Under the pieces are notes generated by a model. The model made no database searches. It was not told the origin of the DNA and saw only the letters and a list, made by a program, of their open reading frames with translations. From NCBI RefSeq assembly GCF_900291465.1, contig NZ_LT985808.1:883528-947527 (forward strand): a DNA stretch of 64,000 nucleotides, in the 5' to 3' direction. This document shows, one piece after another, positions 10,921 through 20,494 of this stretch; position 1 is the stretch's first letter, and the number at the start of each line of letters is the position of its first letter. The position numbers were made by a program, and so were the translations under genes. This DNA is from Bacteroides sp. Marseille-P3684. Lineage in GTDB: Bacteria; Bacteroidota; Bacteroidia; Bacteroidales; Bacteroidaceae.

Positions 10921-12363
10921 ATGTATCAAGAGACAGCTAGATTAGGGGCATTCGGAGTTGCCTTGTGGGCACTCTGCCTGAGCGCTGCAGCGCAGCATTC
11001 TGTTTTGAGTTTTTCCGGAAAAGTCCTCGACGAGAAGGGCAAGGGCATAGCCGGGGTGGTGGTCAACGACGGGGTCCGTTTCACCCGGACCGACGGCAAG
11101 GGCGCCTGGTCGCTCGACTCGGACACCACCGTGAGCAAGTTCGTGAGCATCTCCACGCCGTCGGCTTACCGACTGCCGCAGCGGGAGGGACTGGCGGACG
11201 GATTCTATGTGTCCGTGGGACAGCTGGCGGCAGGCGGCAACCGGCACGACTTCAGGCTGGAACGGCGCAAGGAGGCGTCGGACCGCTTCTACTACATCGC
11301 CGTGTCCGACCCGCAGGTGCGCGACGCACGGGAGATGAAGCGCTGGCGTCAGGAGGCGGTCGTGGACCTGAAGGAGACCATCGACTCGCTGAAGCAGAGC
11401 CGCGAGGTGGTGGGCATGACGCTCGGCGACCTGGTGTTCGACAACATGGGGCTGTACCCCGAGTACAAGGAGTCGTTGCGGAACACGGGGGCGACCTTCT
11501 TCCAGTGCATCGGCAACCATGACTTCGACCTGCGCTACCAGGACCTGCACAACATGGAGGCGGGGACGCCGGTCTATGGGGAAATGGTCTACCACAGCTA
11601 CTTCGGCCCGACGGACTATTCGTTCAACGTGGGCAAGGCGCACATCGTGACCATGAAGAACATCAACTACGTGAGCAACAAGAAGTATATCGAAGCGCTC
11701 ACCGGGGCGCAGCTGGCGTGGCTGAAGAAGGACCTGAGCCATGTGCCCGAAGGCAGCCTCGTCATCCTGAACATGCACGCCTCCTCCTGGAACACCGTGG
11801 AGCCGGGCGGGAACATCCGCAATGCCTCCGCGCTGAAGGAGGTGCTGGAGGGCTACAACGTGCATGTCTTCTGCGGGCACACCCACTTCCTGCAGAACAA
11901 CGAGGTCAGCCCGACGCTCTATGAGCACAACATCGGGGCTGCCTGCGGTGCCTGGTGGGCAGGCTGGGTGAACCAGTGTGGCGCACCGAACGGCTACATG
12001 GTGGTCGATGTTGACGGCGACCGGCTGAAGTGGCACTACAAGGGCACACGCCGCGACTTCGGCTACCAGTTCCGTCTGTACAACCGGGGCGAGTTCACGA
12101 CGCAGAGCAGCTTCGTGGTCGCCAACGTCTGGGACTGGGACAGTGCCTGCCGCGTGGTGTGGTACGAGGACGGGAAACCCATGGGCGACATGGAGCGTTT
12201 CATCGACTCGGACGAGGAGCGTGCCGCGCAGCTGAAGAACCGTGCGAAGGCTCCGAAGACGGGACACCTGTTCCGCCTCATGCCGTCGGACGGTGCGAAG
12301 GAAATCCGTGTGGAACTGACCAACCGCTTCGGCGAGGTGTACACGCAGACGCTCCGTCTGTGA
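10921..12363 (+). CDS. Calcineurin-like metallophosphoesterase, secreted, Sus-locus associated
   Basis: This is a 480-residue exported phosphoesterase. A signal peptide ends near ALCLSAAAQ. A carboxypeptidase-regulatory-like beta domain (about 28-115) precedes the catalytic domain. Metal-binding motifs can be read in order: VSDPQ, GDLVFDN, GNHDFD, NMHAS and GHTHF. This ligand set is that of the calcineurin-like superfamily, and the D of the first D-x-H motif is followed by PQ rather than by a plain His. A C-terminal beta domain with WDWD follows (about 390-480). It is 44 bp upstream of susC and is the first gene of a phosphoesterase-SusC-SusD operon. That suggests removal of phosphate from an imported substrate, but the substrate is not shown. 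Confidence 0.85.
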   Translation: MYQETARLGAFGVALWALCLSAAAQHSVLSFSGKVLDEKGKGIAGVVVNDGVRFTRTDGKGAWSLDSDTTVSKFVSISTPSAYRLPQREGLADGFYVSVGQLAAGGNRHDFRLERRKEASDRFYYIAVSDPQVRDAREMKRWRQEAVVDLKETIDSLKQSREVVGMTLGDLVFDNMGLYPEYKESLRNTGATFFQCIGNHDFDLRYQDLHNMEAGTPVYGEMVYHSYFGPTDYSFNVGKAHIVTMKNINYVSNKKYIEALTGAQLAWLKKDLSHVPEGSLVILNMHASSWNTVEPGGNIRNASALKEVLEGYNVHVFCGHTHFLQNNEVSPTLYEHNIGAACGAWWAGWVNQCGAPNGYMVVDVDGDRLKWHYKGTRRDFGYQFRLYNRGEFTTQSSFVVANVWDWDSACRVVWYEDGKPMGDMERFIDSDEERAAQLKNRAKAPKTGHLFRLMPSDGAKEIRVELTNRFGEVYTQTLRL

Positions 12364-12407
12364 ACCGGACGGAGGGGAAACTCGTCAACTAATCTGAACA
12401 TGCACTT

Positions 12408-15400
12408 ATGGAAACAAGACAGACAAGGATAACAGGCAGGCCTTTGCTGCGCTGCAGACGCAGCCTCGTGAGCCTGCTGGTGGCCTGCTCGGCTGCCACG
12501 GCATGGGCTGCCGTCGTCCCGTTCGAGGGGACGGTGGTGGACGCCCAGGGTCAACCGCTCACAGGCGTTGCCGTACGCGTCAAGGGCGAGAACAAGGGGG
12601 TAGTGACGGACATCAACGGCCGCTTCATACTCAATGTGGAACAGGGGAAGACGCTTGTGCTGAGCTACATCGGCTACTCCAACCAGGAAATCGAAGTGTC
12701 GGACGGACAGCAGATGCAAATCGTCCTGAAGGAGGACGACCAGCTGCTCGACGAGGTCGTCGTCGTGGGTTACGGAACGGCGAAGAAGGCGAACCTGGTG
12801 GGCGCCGTGGAGCAAATCGACAGCAAGCAGATAGCGGAGCGTGCCAACAGCAACGTGTCCCGCTCGCTGCAGGGCCTGATGCCGGGACTGAACGTGACGT
12901 TCTCCGACGGCAAGCCGTCGCGCAACCCCTCCATCAACATCCGTGGTACGGGCAGCATCGGGGCGGGCGGAAGCGCGCTCATCCTCATCGACGGGGTGGA
13001 GGGCGACCTGAACTCGGTGAGCCCCTCTGACGTGGAGAGTGTGTCGGTGCTCAAGGACGCCTCGTCGGCAGCCATCTACGGCGCACGCGGTGCCTTCGGC
13101 GTGGTGCTCATCACGACGAAGAAAGCCCAGTCGGGCAAGGCTCGGGTCAACTACAACGGCAGCGTGTCGCTGCACCGGCGTACGGTGCGCACGGAGGACG
13201 GCATCGTCTCGAACGGTCTGCAGTGGACCGACGGCTGGTACACCGCCTACCTGGAGGGGAAGAACTCCATCCCTGCGGGCATCAACAACGTGTTCAAGTA
13301 CTCCACCGACTGGTACAACGAGCTGGTGAAGCGCGATGCCGACCCGACACTCGACAAGGTGCGGGTGAACGACAACGGCGAGTACGAGTACTTCGGCAAC
13401 ACGAACTGGCTCGATATCATCTACCGCGACTTCAACTACTCTACCGAACACAACGTGAGCGTGAGCGGTGGCAGCGACAGGGCGAAGTATTACGTCTCGG
13501 GGCGCTACTTCAACCAGGACGGCATATACAGCGCCGGTGGGGAAAGGTACACACAGTACAACCTCAACTCGCGTGGCGAAATCCGGATTAACCGGAACCT
13601 CACGCTGGAGAACAGCACGAAGTTCACCCACTTCAAGTCACACCAGCCGATGGTGATGTACGACCGGCAGAACATCGCCCGGCAGATACAGCACCAGGGC
13701 TACCCCGTGACGATGGAGAAGAACCCTGACGGGACCTGGACCGAGGCGGCTGTCTACATCGGCTGGGCAGGCTTCGTCGAGGGGACTTCGTGGCAGAAGA
13801 ACGGCAAGATAGACTTCCGCAACACCAGCACCCTGACGTGGGAGCCCATCCTGGACCAGCTGACGTTCAAGGGCGATTTCACCTACGCGAAGAGCCTTTC
13901 CGACCGCCGACGCGCCGAGAACCAGTATGAGTACTACACCGGTCCGGAAATCGTGAAGGAGCGCAACACGTACAGCTCCCTGGAGAATGTAGACTATGAC
14001 AAGGAGTATATCTCCAGCAACATCACGGGTAACTATGAGCCGCAGTTCGCCAATCCCGACCATTACCTCAACGTGCTGCTCGGCTGGAACCTGGAGACCC
14101 AGTCCTACGAGACCATTACCACCTACCGCCGTGGGTTGCTGTACCCGACGAAGCCCAGCTTTGCCCTCATGGACGGCGACTACTATACGGAGAACCAGAG
14201 CGGCTATGAGTGGGCGTACGTGGGCTTCCTCTACCGCGTGAACTACAACTACAGGAACCGTTACCTCGCCGAGTTCAGCGGACGCTACGACGGCTCGTCG
14301 AAGTTCCCCTCCAACCAGCAGTGGGGCTTCTTCCCTTCAGGGTCGGTGGGCTGGCGCATCTCGGAAGAGCCGTTCATGGCTCCCGCCCGCACCTGGCTTG
14401 ACAACCTGAAGCTGCGCGCTTCCATCGGCAGCTTGGGTAACGGGAGTGTGGACCCGTATCTCTACCTCTCCACCGTCCCCATCAAGCGGACGTCGGTGAT
14501 TCTTGACGGTGGTCTGCAGGGTTATGCCACCACACCGGGCATCGTGCCCAGCAGTCTGACGTGGGAACGCGCGACGACTTACGACGTGGGCCTCGACTTC
14601 GCCCTGCTCAACAACCGCCTCAGCGCCACCTTCGACTACTACCAGCGTTATACCACCGACATGTACACCGTCGGCCCGACGCTGCCCGCCGTGCTGGGTG
14701 CCTCGACTCCGAAGGGCAACAACGCCGAGATGAAGACCCGTGGATGGGAGCTCTCCGTGGAGTGGCGCGACCGCTTCACCCTGGGCGACAAGCCGTTCAA
14801 CTACAGCATCAAGGCGATGGTGTGGGACAACCGCACGTGGGTGACGAAGTTCTACAACCCGACCAAATCGCTCTCGACCTACTACGAGGGGCAGGAAATA
14901 GGCACCATCTGGGGGTACCACATCGAGGGACTCTTCAAGGACCAGGCTGAGATCGACGCACATGCCGACCAGTCCTACCTCGTCGTCTCCGACGACAACA
15001 TCCTGAAGCCCGGTGACCTGAAGTTCGCCGACCTCGACGGCAGCGGCGCCGTGGACAACGGGAAGAACACGCTCGACGACCACGGCGACCTGAAGGTGGT
15101 CGGCAACACGACCCCGCGCTACCAGTTCGGCGTCACCCTGGCAGCCAACTGGAACGGCTTCGGCGTGAGTGCCTTCTTCCAGGGCGTGGGTCAGCGCGAC
15201 TGGTACCCGCACCGCGAGTCCGCCTTCTTCTGGGGACAGTACGACCGTCCCTACAGCTACATGCTGAAGGAGCACACCGGCAACAACGTCTGGACGGAAG
15301 AGAATCAGAACACTGACGCCTACTGGCCGCGCTACCGTGGCTACCTGGCTCAAGGCTCGACCCGTGCACTGGGCCGGCAGGCGAACGACCGCTACCTGCA

Positions 15401-15674
15401 GAACGCAGCGTACGTCCGTCTGAAGAACCTGCAGGTGGACTACACCTTCAGTCCGAAGGTCTGCAAGGCGCTCCACCTGGAGAACCTCAAGGTCTATCTG
15501 GCGGGCGAGAACCTCTGCACGTGGAGTCCGCTCTACAAGCACACGAAGATGTACGACCCCGAAGTCATCAATCCGGGCGACGCTGACTTCCGTTCTACCG
15601 CCAACACCGACGGCGACGGATACGGCTATCCGCTCCTGAGCAGCTACACCTTCGGCATTAACGTAACCTTCTAA
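12408..15674 (+). CDS. SusC/RagA-type TonB-dependent outer-membrane transporter
   Basis: This 1088-residue outer-membrane beta-barrel takes up oligomeric substrates using TonB energy, capped by its SusD partner. After an N-terminal signal (LLVACSAATAWAA) comes the carboxypeptidase D-like domain (VVPFEGTVVDAQGQPLTGV, about 35-115). The TonB-box-like segment LDEVVVVGYGTAK precedes the plug (AIYGARGAFGVVLITTKK), and the barrel ends SYTFGINVTF with a terminal Phe. There is no N-terminal STN domain and no adjacent FecR/sigma pair, so sensing by trans-envelope signalling is not expected. It is 11 bp upstream of susD. Confidence 0.94.
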   Translation: METRQTRITGRPLLRCRRSLVSLLVACSAATAWAAVVPFEGTVVDAQGQPLTGVAVRVKGENKGVVTDINGRFILNVEQGKTLVLSYIGYSNQEIEVSDGQQMQIVLKEDDQLLDEVVVVGYGTAKKANLVGAVEQIDSKQIAERANSNVSRSLQGLMPGLNVTFSDGKPSRNPSINIRGTGSIGAGGSALILIDGVEGDLNSVSPSDVESVSVLKDASSAAIYGARGAFGVVLITTKKAQSGKARVNYNGSVSLHRRTVRTEDGIVSNGLQWTDGWYTAYLEGKNSIPAGINNVFKYSTDWYNELVKRDADPTLDKVRVNDNGEYEYFGNTNWLDIIYRDFNYSTEHNVSVSGGSDRAKYYVSGRYFNQDGIYSAGGERYTQYNLNSRGEIRINRNLTLENSTKFTHFKSHQPMVMYDRQNIARQIQHQGYPVTMEKNPDGTWTEAAVYIGWAGFVEGTSWQKNGKIDFRNTSTLTWEPILDQLTFKGDFTYAKSLSDRRRAENQYEYYTGPEIVKERNTYSSLENVDYDKEYISSNITGNYEPQFANPDHYLNVLLGWNLETQSYETITTYRRGLLYPTKPSFALMDGDYYTENQSGYEWAYVGFLYRVNYNYRNRYLAEFSGRYDGSSKFPSNQQWGFFPSGSVGWRISEEPFMAPARTWLDNLKLRASIGSLGNGSVDPYLYLSTVPIKRTSVILDGGLQGYATTPGIVPSSLTWERATTYDVGLDFALLNNRLSATFDYYQRYTTDMYTVGPTLPAVLGASTPKGNNAEMKTRGWELSVEWRDRFTLGDKPFNYSIKAMVWDNRTWVTKFYNPTKSLSTYYEGQEIGTIWGYHIEGLFKDQAEIDAHADQSYLVVSDDNILKPGDLKFADLDGSGAVDNGKNTLDDHGDLKVVGNTTPRYQFGVTLAANWNGFGVSAFFQGVGQRDWYPHRESAFFWGQYDRPYSYMLKEHTGNNVWTEENQNTDAYWPRYRGYLAQGSTRALGRQANDRYLQNAAYVRLKNLQVDYTFSPKVCKALHLENLKVYLAGENLCTWSPLYKHTKMYDPEVINPGDADFRSTANTDGDGYGYPLLSSYTFGINVTF

Positions 15675-15685
15675 CGACAACACAA

Positions 15686-17473
15686 ATGAAACGACACTAT
15701 ACACTCTTGCTCATGGGACTGCTGGCACTGGGAGGCTCCTCGTGCGAGGACTTCCTGAACTGCCAGCCTGAGAATGCCGTCGGCTCCGAGGCTTTCATGA
15801 CCACGGAGAACGACCTGAAGCTCTACACCAACGGCTTCCTGCAGACTTTCCTCCCCTCGGAAGAGGACATCGCCTGGGGAGGCGACCAGTATGCCGACTA
15901 CTGTGCCACCCGTACCTCGACGACCTTCCTGAAGGGAGACACCTGGGACTCCAGCCAGCAGGGCGGATGGTCCTGGGATGACCTCCGCCAGGTGAACTAC
16001 TTCCTCGACCACCTGCCGCAGATGGAGGGCAAAATCGACGAGGCTACCTACCGCCATTATGAAGGGGTGGGACGCTTCTGGAGGGCCTACTTCTACTACA
16101 ACATGGTGCGCACCTTCGGCGATGTGCCCTGGTATGACCATACGCTTGATACCGGGGAGACGGAGGAGCTCTACAAAGGACGCGACAGCCGCGAGACGGT
16201 GATGGCACACGTACTGGAGGACCTGACGTTCGCCTCGACGTATTGCTCCACTGACGGGACGGAGGTGGAGAGCAGCACGCTTGTCACCCGTTGGGTGGCA
16301 CTGGCCTTCAAGTCGCGGGTCTGCCTGTTTGAGGGCACTTACCGCAAGTACCATGACGAACTGGGGCTGCAGAGCACGGCCAACCAGTTCCTGGAAGAGG
16401 CAGCCGCTGCCGCCAAGGAGTTGATGGACAACGGTCCATACTCGCTGGTCGACAACCCGTCGGACGTGGAGACGCAGTACCGTGCACTGTTCACGTCCGA
16501 GAAAATCAACACGCAGGAGGTCATCTGGGCGATTGCCTATCAGACGGACGTGCGCATGCACGACATTACGTGGAAGATATTCTCCGGTTCGTACGGTGCC
16601 AACTGGTCGCTGGTCCGTCCGTTCGTGAACATGTACCTGATGCGCGACGGCAGCCGCTTCACCGACCGTCCGGATTATGCCACGCTGACGTATGACCAGG
16701 AGTTTGCCGACCGTGACTGCCGCCTTGCCCAGACCGTCATCGGCGCCGATTACCAGCGGACCATCAGCGGTACGCTCCAGCCCGACGCCCCGAACTTCGC
16801 CATTACCTCCACAGGGTACATGATGATCAAGTGGGCGCTTGACGACGATGTACACGTGGGGAAGGCGACGGCAAACAATTCCATCCCCATCTTCCGCTAC
16901 GCCGAGGTGTTGCTGAACTATGCCGAAGCCATGGCGGAGCTGGGACGGTGCGACCAGTCCGTGTGGAACGCTACCATCAAGCCGCTCCGCGAACGTGCCG
17001 GTGTGGACGGCAGCATCCCTGCCGACTACGACCCCTATGTAGCAGCTTATTTTGACAATCAGACACAGGATAAATGGATTCTGGAGGTGCGTCGTGAACG
17101 CGGTGTCGAGCTGGCCTTCGAAGGCGTGCGCTACGACGACATCATGCGTTGGAAGCAGGGCAAGCTCATCGAGCGTACCTGGCAGGGGATGTATGTCCCG
17201 GCAAAGGATACGCCGTACGACTTGAACCACGACGGGACGTTCGATGTGGCTTACGTCGACCAGGAGCCTGCTGCCGAAGATAAGGTGAAGGGAGTGGACT
17301 ACGTCGTGCTCGACGGACAGAACTACCGCCTGTCGGAGGGCGACCATGGCTATGTGGAGTACGGCATGTCGCAAAACCGCCGTTGGCTGGACAAGAAATA
17401 CCTGCGCCCCGTACCCCTCTCTGCCATTCAAATCAACGAGGCACTGTTGCCGCAGAACCCGGGCTGGGAGTAA
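15686..17473 (+). CDS. SusD/RagB-type surface lipoprotein
   Basis: This 595-residue substrate-binding lipoprotein forms the lid of the SusC pore encoded just upstream. The lipobox LALGGSSC places the lipidated Cys at residue 20. The body has TPR-like helices, including FWRAYFYYNMVRTFGDVPW near 130-150 and YAEVLLNYAEAMAELG, which are hallmarks of the RagB/SusD fold. The C-terminal RPVPLSAIQINEALLPQNPGW is the usual family ending. A rho-independent-type hairpin follows within 20 bp, and a group II intron lies directly after it. Confidence 0.94.
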   Translation: MKRHYTLLLMGLLALGGSSCEDFLNCQPENAVGSEAFMTTENDLKLYTNGFLQTFLPSEEDIAWGGDQYADYCATRTSTTFLKGDTWDSSQQGGWSWDDLRQVNYFLDHLPQMEGKIDEATYRHYEGVGRFWRAYFYYNMVRTFGDVPWYDHTLDTGETEELYKGRDSRETVMAHVLEDLTFASTYCSTDGTEVESSTLVTRWVALAFKSRVCLFEGTYRKYHDELGLQSTANQFLEEAAAAAKELMDNGPYSLVDNPSDVETQYRALFTSEKINTQEVIWAIAYQTDVRMHDITWKIFSGSYGANWSLVRPFVNMYLMRDGSRFTDRPDYATLTYDQEFADRDCRLAQTVIGADYQRTISGTLQPDAPNFAITSTGYMMIKWALDDDVHVGKATANNSIPIFRYAEVLLNYAEAMAELGRCDQSVWNATIKPLRERAGVDGSIPADYDPYVAAYFDNQTQDKWILEVRRERGVELAFEGVRYDDIMRWKQGKLIERTWQGMYVPAKDTPYDLNHDGTFDVAYVDQEPAAEDKVKGVDYVVLDGQNYRLSEGDHGYVEYGMSQNRRWLDKKYLRPVPLSAIQINEALLPQNPGWE

Positions 17474-17491
17474 CTTCCGGTCCGTATGAAA

Positions 17492-17535
17492 AAAGAGGAT
17501 GTGCCGGTGTGAGTGCCGGTGCATCCTCTTTCTTT
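17492..17535 (+). terminator. susD terminator (intron insertion site)
   Basis: The hairpin has outer arms AAAGAGGAT / ATCCTCTTT and an inner GCCGGT / GCCGGT-containing loop, followed by TTTCTTT. The A-rich left arm would also give a tail on the opposite strand, so it may once have served convergent pyrD as well. Confidence 0.8.
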
Positions 17536-17963
17536 AGTACGCTCGGCATGAGTGTTGTCTAACGGGTGCAAGTCCCGAGTAAGCCCTAATAGCGGGAATT
17601 ACATAGCCCCAGGCAAGGGTGTTCATCGCGAGGTGAAATCTGAAGGAAGCCGTCGGCAAACATCTGGCCTAACGAACAGAAACTTCATACAAGGCATATG
17701 ACCGTGGGTAAGATTGCTAAACAAATCGAAGCCCTATAGCTATTCGGAACGGTCGGTGTAGATGAAGTAGGTATAAGATGGAAAGACAACGCCCTTATCC
17801 GAGGAGGTCTCACGGACACTTCGAATAGTTTTTTTTTTTTACGAAAGAAGTGGAGTAAAGCTTGTCGTGAGAAGTCAGCAGACGCCATAGTAGTGCAGCT
17901 GTCGATAGAGTTGCATGAAGGGCAGAACCTAACAATTAAACGATAGTAATTGAAACATACCAT

Positions 17964-19370
17964 ATGAAGGACAGAATGCAGAAAACATTATCACGTTTTA
18001 ATGGCTGCCCTCAAAGGAATAGGTCGGAAACCGAAAGATATGGGGGAGTGCAGACCTTTATGTGGATGTGTGAAGACAACATCGTGGAAGTACCATTCGA
18101 CAAGGAACACCTTTTCGAGCAAATTCTCAGTCCGTCAAATCTCAACAGAGCCTACAAAACAGTGGTGAGAAACAAGGGATGTGGTGGTATCGACAAGATG
18201 TCGTGCGAGCAATTGCTCCCATGGCTCCTGACCAATAGGGAAATGCTCCTTAGTTCCTTGATGGACGGCTCTTACCGTCCGAACCCGGTAAGAAGGGTAG
18301 AAATCCCCAAAGACAATGGCAAGATGCGCCTTTTAGGTATCCCCACCGTGATAGACCGATTGGTGCAACAAGCCATAAACCAAGTGTTGACTCCCATCTA
18401 TGAGAACCAATTCTCCAAGACAAGCTACGGCTTCCGTCCGAGAAGAGGATGCCATGACGCACTACGTGAAGCGCAGAGGATAATCAATGAAGGCTACGTA
18501 TATGTTGTAGACCTTGACCTTGAACTCTTCTTCGACACGGTGTGCCACAGCAAGCTCATAGAAATCCTCAGCCGTACCATAAAAGACGGCAGAGTGGTCA
18601 GTCTTATACATAAGTATCTCCGTAGCGGTGTAATGAATAAAGGCTTGTTTGAAGCGAGCGAGGAAGGAACTCCCCAAGGAGGTCCGCTAAGTCCCTTGTT
18701 GAGCAACATTATGCTCAATGAACTGGACAAAGAGCTGGAACTCAGAGGCCTCCCTTTTGTGCGCTATGCGGATGACTCGATGATATTCTGCAGGTCCCGA
18801 AGGGCAGCAATGCGAGTGAAGGAGAGCATAACCCGATTTATAGAGAACAATCTATATCTCAAAGTCAACCAGGAGAAGACCGTAGTGTCGTATGTGCGCG
18901 GAGTGAAATATCTCGGCTATTCCTTTAATGTAATGAAAGGTAAATGCCAACTTACGGTACACCCGACATCCAAAGCCAAGATGAAGTCAAGACTAAAAGA
19001 ACTGACAAGTCGCAGCAATGGATGGGGATATTCCAAGAGAAAGCAAAAGCTCAAAGAATACATAAGAGGATGGGTCGGCTATTATCATCTTGCCAATATG
19101 AAACGTCTTCTACTTACCACTGACGAATGGTTAAGGCGTAGAATACGTATGTGTATATGGAAAGCATGGAAGAAAGTCAAGACAAAAGTGGCAAACCTCA
19201 TTAGATGCGGTATCGATAAGTACAAGGCATATGAATGGGGTAATACTCGCAAGGGCTGCTGGCGCATAGCAGACAGCCACATAATGCACAGAGCAATCAC
19301 AAATGAGAACTTGCGCAAAGCAGGGTATGCTACTTTAATGGGTGAATATCTCGAATGGTACCCAAAATAG
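17964..19370 (+). CDS. ltrA: Group II intron reverse transcriptase/maturase
   Basis: This is a 468-residue intron-encoded protein that helps the intron RNA splice and copies it into DNA. The reverse transcriptase blocks are visible in order: the GIPTVIDRLVQQAINQVL region (about 125-142), YGFRPRRGCHDAL (155-167), DLDLELFFDTV (183-193), TPQGGPLSPLLSNIMLNELD (236-255) and the catalytic YADD at 268-271. The maturase (X) domain follows, with VKYLGYSFN and basic helices up to LEWYPK. No HNH endonuclease domain follows, as in class C proteins. The frame is uninterrupted, so the element may still be active. One oddity is ELFFDTVCHSKL where EKFFDTVNHDKL is common. Confidence 0.94.
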   Translation: MKDRMQKTLSRFNGCPQRNRSETERYGGVQTFMWMCEDNIVEVPFDKEHLFEQILSPSNLNRAYKTVVRNKGCGGIDKMSCEQLLPWLLTNREMLLSSLMDGSYRPNPVRRVEIPKDNGKMRLLGIPTVIDRLVQQAINQVLTPIYENQFSKTSYGFRPRRGCHDALREAQRIINEGYVYVVDLDLELFFDTVCHSKLIEILSRTIKDGRVVSLIHKYLRSGVMNKGLFEASEEGTPQGGPLSPLLSNIMLNELDKELELRGLPFVRYADDSMIFCRSRRAAMRVKESITRFIENNLYLKVNQEKTVVSYVRGVKYLGYSFNVMKGKCQLTVHPTSKAKMKSRLKELTSRSNGWGYSKRKQKLKEYIRGWVGYYHLANMKRLLLTTDEWLRRRIRMCIWKAWKKVKTKVANLIRCGIDKYKAYEWGNTRKGCWRIADSHIMHRAITNENLRKAGYATLMGEYLEWYPK

Positions 19371-19460
19371 GAACCGCCGTATGCGGAACCGCATGTACGG
19401 TGGTGTGAGAGGACGGAAAACGAAAGTAGGAAGAAAACTACGTCGTTTTCCTCCTACTCG
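19371..19460 (+). ncRNA. Intron domain V/VI region
   Basis: Directly after the reverse transcriptase stop codon, a stem-loop of about 36 nt can be folded from ACCGCCGTATGCGG and CCGCATGTACGGTGGT; this is the expected domain V. A second stem, GTAGGA...TCCTAC, with an inner AAAAC / GTTTT pairing, resembles domain VI. A CGC triad in the first strand would fit class C. The structure is drawn by eye. Confidence 0.6.
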
Positions 19461-19482
19461 ATTGGGCTGTCGGTGTGACTGT

Positions 19483-20493
19483 TCATTCGTCCATCTCCGC
19501 CGAGCGGATGACCATCCGGGCGACGATGCCCGGTCCCTCGTAGATGAAGGCGGAGTATATCTGTACGTAGTCGGCACCCATGCGGAACATCCGTTCGGCG
19601 TCGCCGGGAGTCATGATGCCGCCTGCCCCGATGATGAAGAGGTCGGGACCGCCGTGCTTGCGCAGGTAGTCGACGGCAAAAAAGGACTTCATGCCCATGC
19701 CTTTGCCGCTGACTCCGCCGGCTCCGAGAGCTTTCAGCTCGGCTTCCGTGTAGCGGCGGAGCTGGGAACGGTCCATGGTGGGTCCGGTGGCAATGACGCC
19801 GTCGAGCCCGTAGCGGCTGATGAGGGAGAGGACGGTGTCCATGCCCTCGGCCGTGATGTCGCCGGGGAGCTTCAGGAGGATGGGACGCCGCATGCGCATC
19901 GTGGCACGCTTCCCGGTCAGTGCGGCAAGAACCTCCTCCATGAGTGCGGCATCGATGGAGCCCCAGTTGAGGGTGAAGTAGTCGGCGACGGCGTTCAGCT
20001 CGGTGAAGAGCAGGAGGAAGTCGTCCACAGCCTGACGGCCCTCCGACGCGGGGTTCTTGTTGATGTTGACACCGACGGTCACCCGTCCGGTCTTGTGGCT
20101 GAGGCGTTGCTTGACGACCGCCAGCCCAGGGTTGTTGAAGCCCGTGCGCGAGATGAACGATTCGTCCTTCGGCAGACGGAAGATGCGTGGTGCCGGATTG
20201 CCGGGGCAGGGGTCGGGCGTCACGGTTCCCACCTCGATGAAGCCGAAGCCGTAGTCTGCCAGTTCGTTGAAGACTTCCGCCCCCTTGTCCATCCCGGCGG
20301 AAAGCCCGATGCGGTTCCGGGTGAGGATGCCTTTGCAGAGGATGTCCTCTTCCTCGTACCGGTACTGGCTGCGCAGGTAAGGGCGCAGGAGAGGAATGTA
20401 GTTGGTGAGCTTGAGCAGGGAGAAGGTGAGTCGGTGGGCACGCTCCGGTTCCAGGGAGAAGAGGAGCGGACGGAGGATGGATTTATACAGCAT
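19483..20493 (-). CDS. pyrD: Dihydroorotate dehydrogenase family protein, atypical active site
   Basis: This is a 336-residue FMN-dependent (beta/alpha)8 barrel protein most like class 2, quinone-linked dihydroorotate dehydrogenases of pyrimidine synthesis. The membrane-facing N-terminal helix (MLYKSILRPLLFSL), GLSAGMDKGAEVFNELADYG, GFNN (118-121), the FMN Lys in ILLKLPGD (about 208) and FIIGAGGIMTPGDAERM are present. Two substrate-loop motifs are not canonical. The usual NVSSPNT reads NWGSIDA (176-182), and the usual IATNTT reads IATGPT (234-239). I start at 20493 because the longer frame overlaps the promoter. It could be a functional variant or a paralogue with another substrate. It is convergent with susD, now separated by the intron. 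Confidence 0.8.
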   Translation of the reverse strand: MLYKSILRPLLFSLEPERAHRLTFSLLKLTNYIPLLRPYLRSQYRYEEEDILCKGILTRNRIGLSAGMDKGAEVFNELADYGFGFIEVGTVTPDPCPGNPAPRIFRLPKDESFISRTGFNNPGLAVVKQRLSHKTGRVTVGVNINKNPASEGRQAVDDFLLLFTELNAVADYFTLNWGSIDAALMEEVLAALTGKRATMRMRRPILLKLPGDITAEGMDTVLSLISRYGLDGVIATGPTMDRSQLRRYTEAELKALGAGGVSGKGMGMKSFFAVDYLRKHGGPDLFIIGAGGIMTPGDAERMFRMGADYVQIYSAFIYEGPGIVARMVIRSAEMDE

Positions 20494-20494
20494 A

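Larger units (their letters stand above)
17537..19466 (+). mobile_element. Group II intron, class C-like, inserted after a terminator
   Basis: This is a retroelement of about 1.93 kb. I place the 5' end at GTACGCTCGGCATG directly after the T-tract of the susD terminator; a start at GTGTTGTC (17552) is the alternative. The 5' part contains the intron-typical AACGGGTGCAAGTCCCGAG. The open frame for the reverse transcriptase follows at 17964. Domain V and VI candidates lie after its stop, and the 3' end is taken near CCTACTCGATT (19455-19466). Insertion just after a hairpin-plus-T-tract and the lack of an endonuclease domain both fit group IIC introns. A run of 12 Ts near 17829-17840 is unusual inside the ribozyme part. 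The exact ends are uncertain by some bases. Confidence 0.8.
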
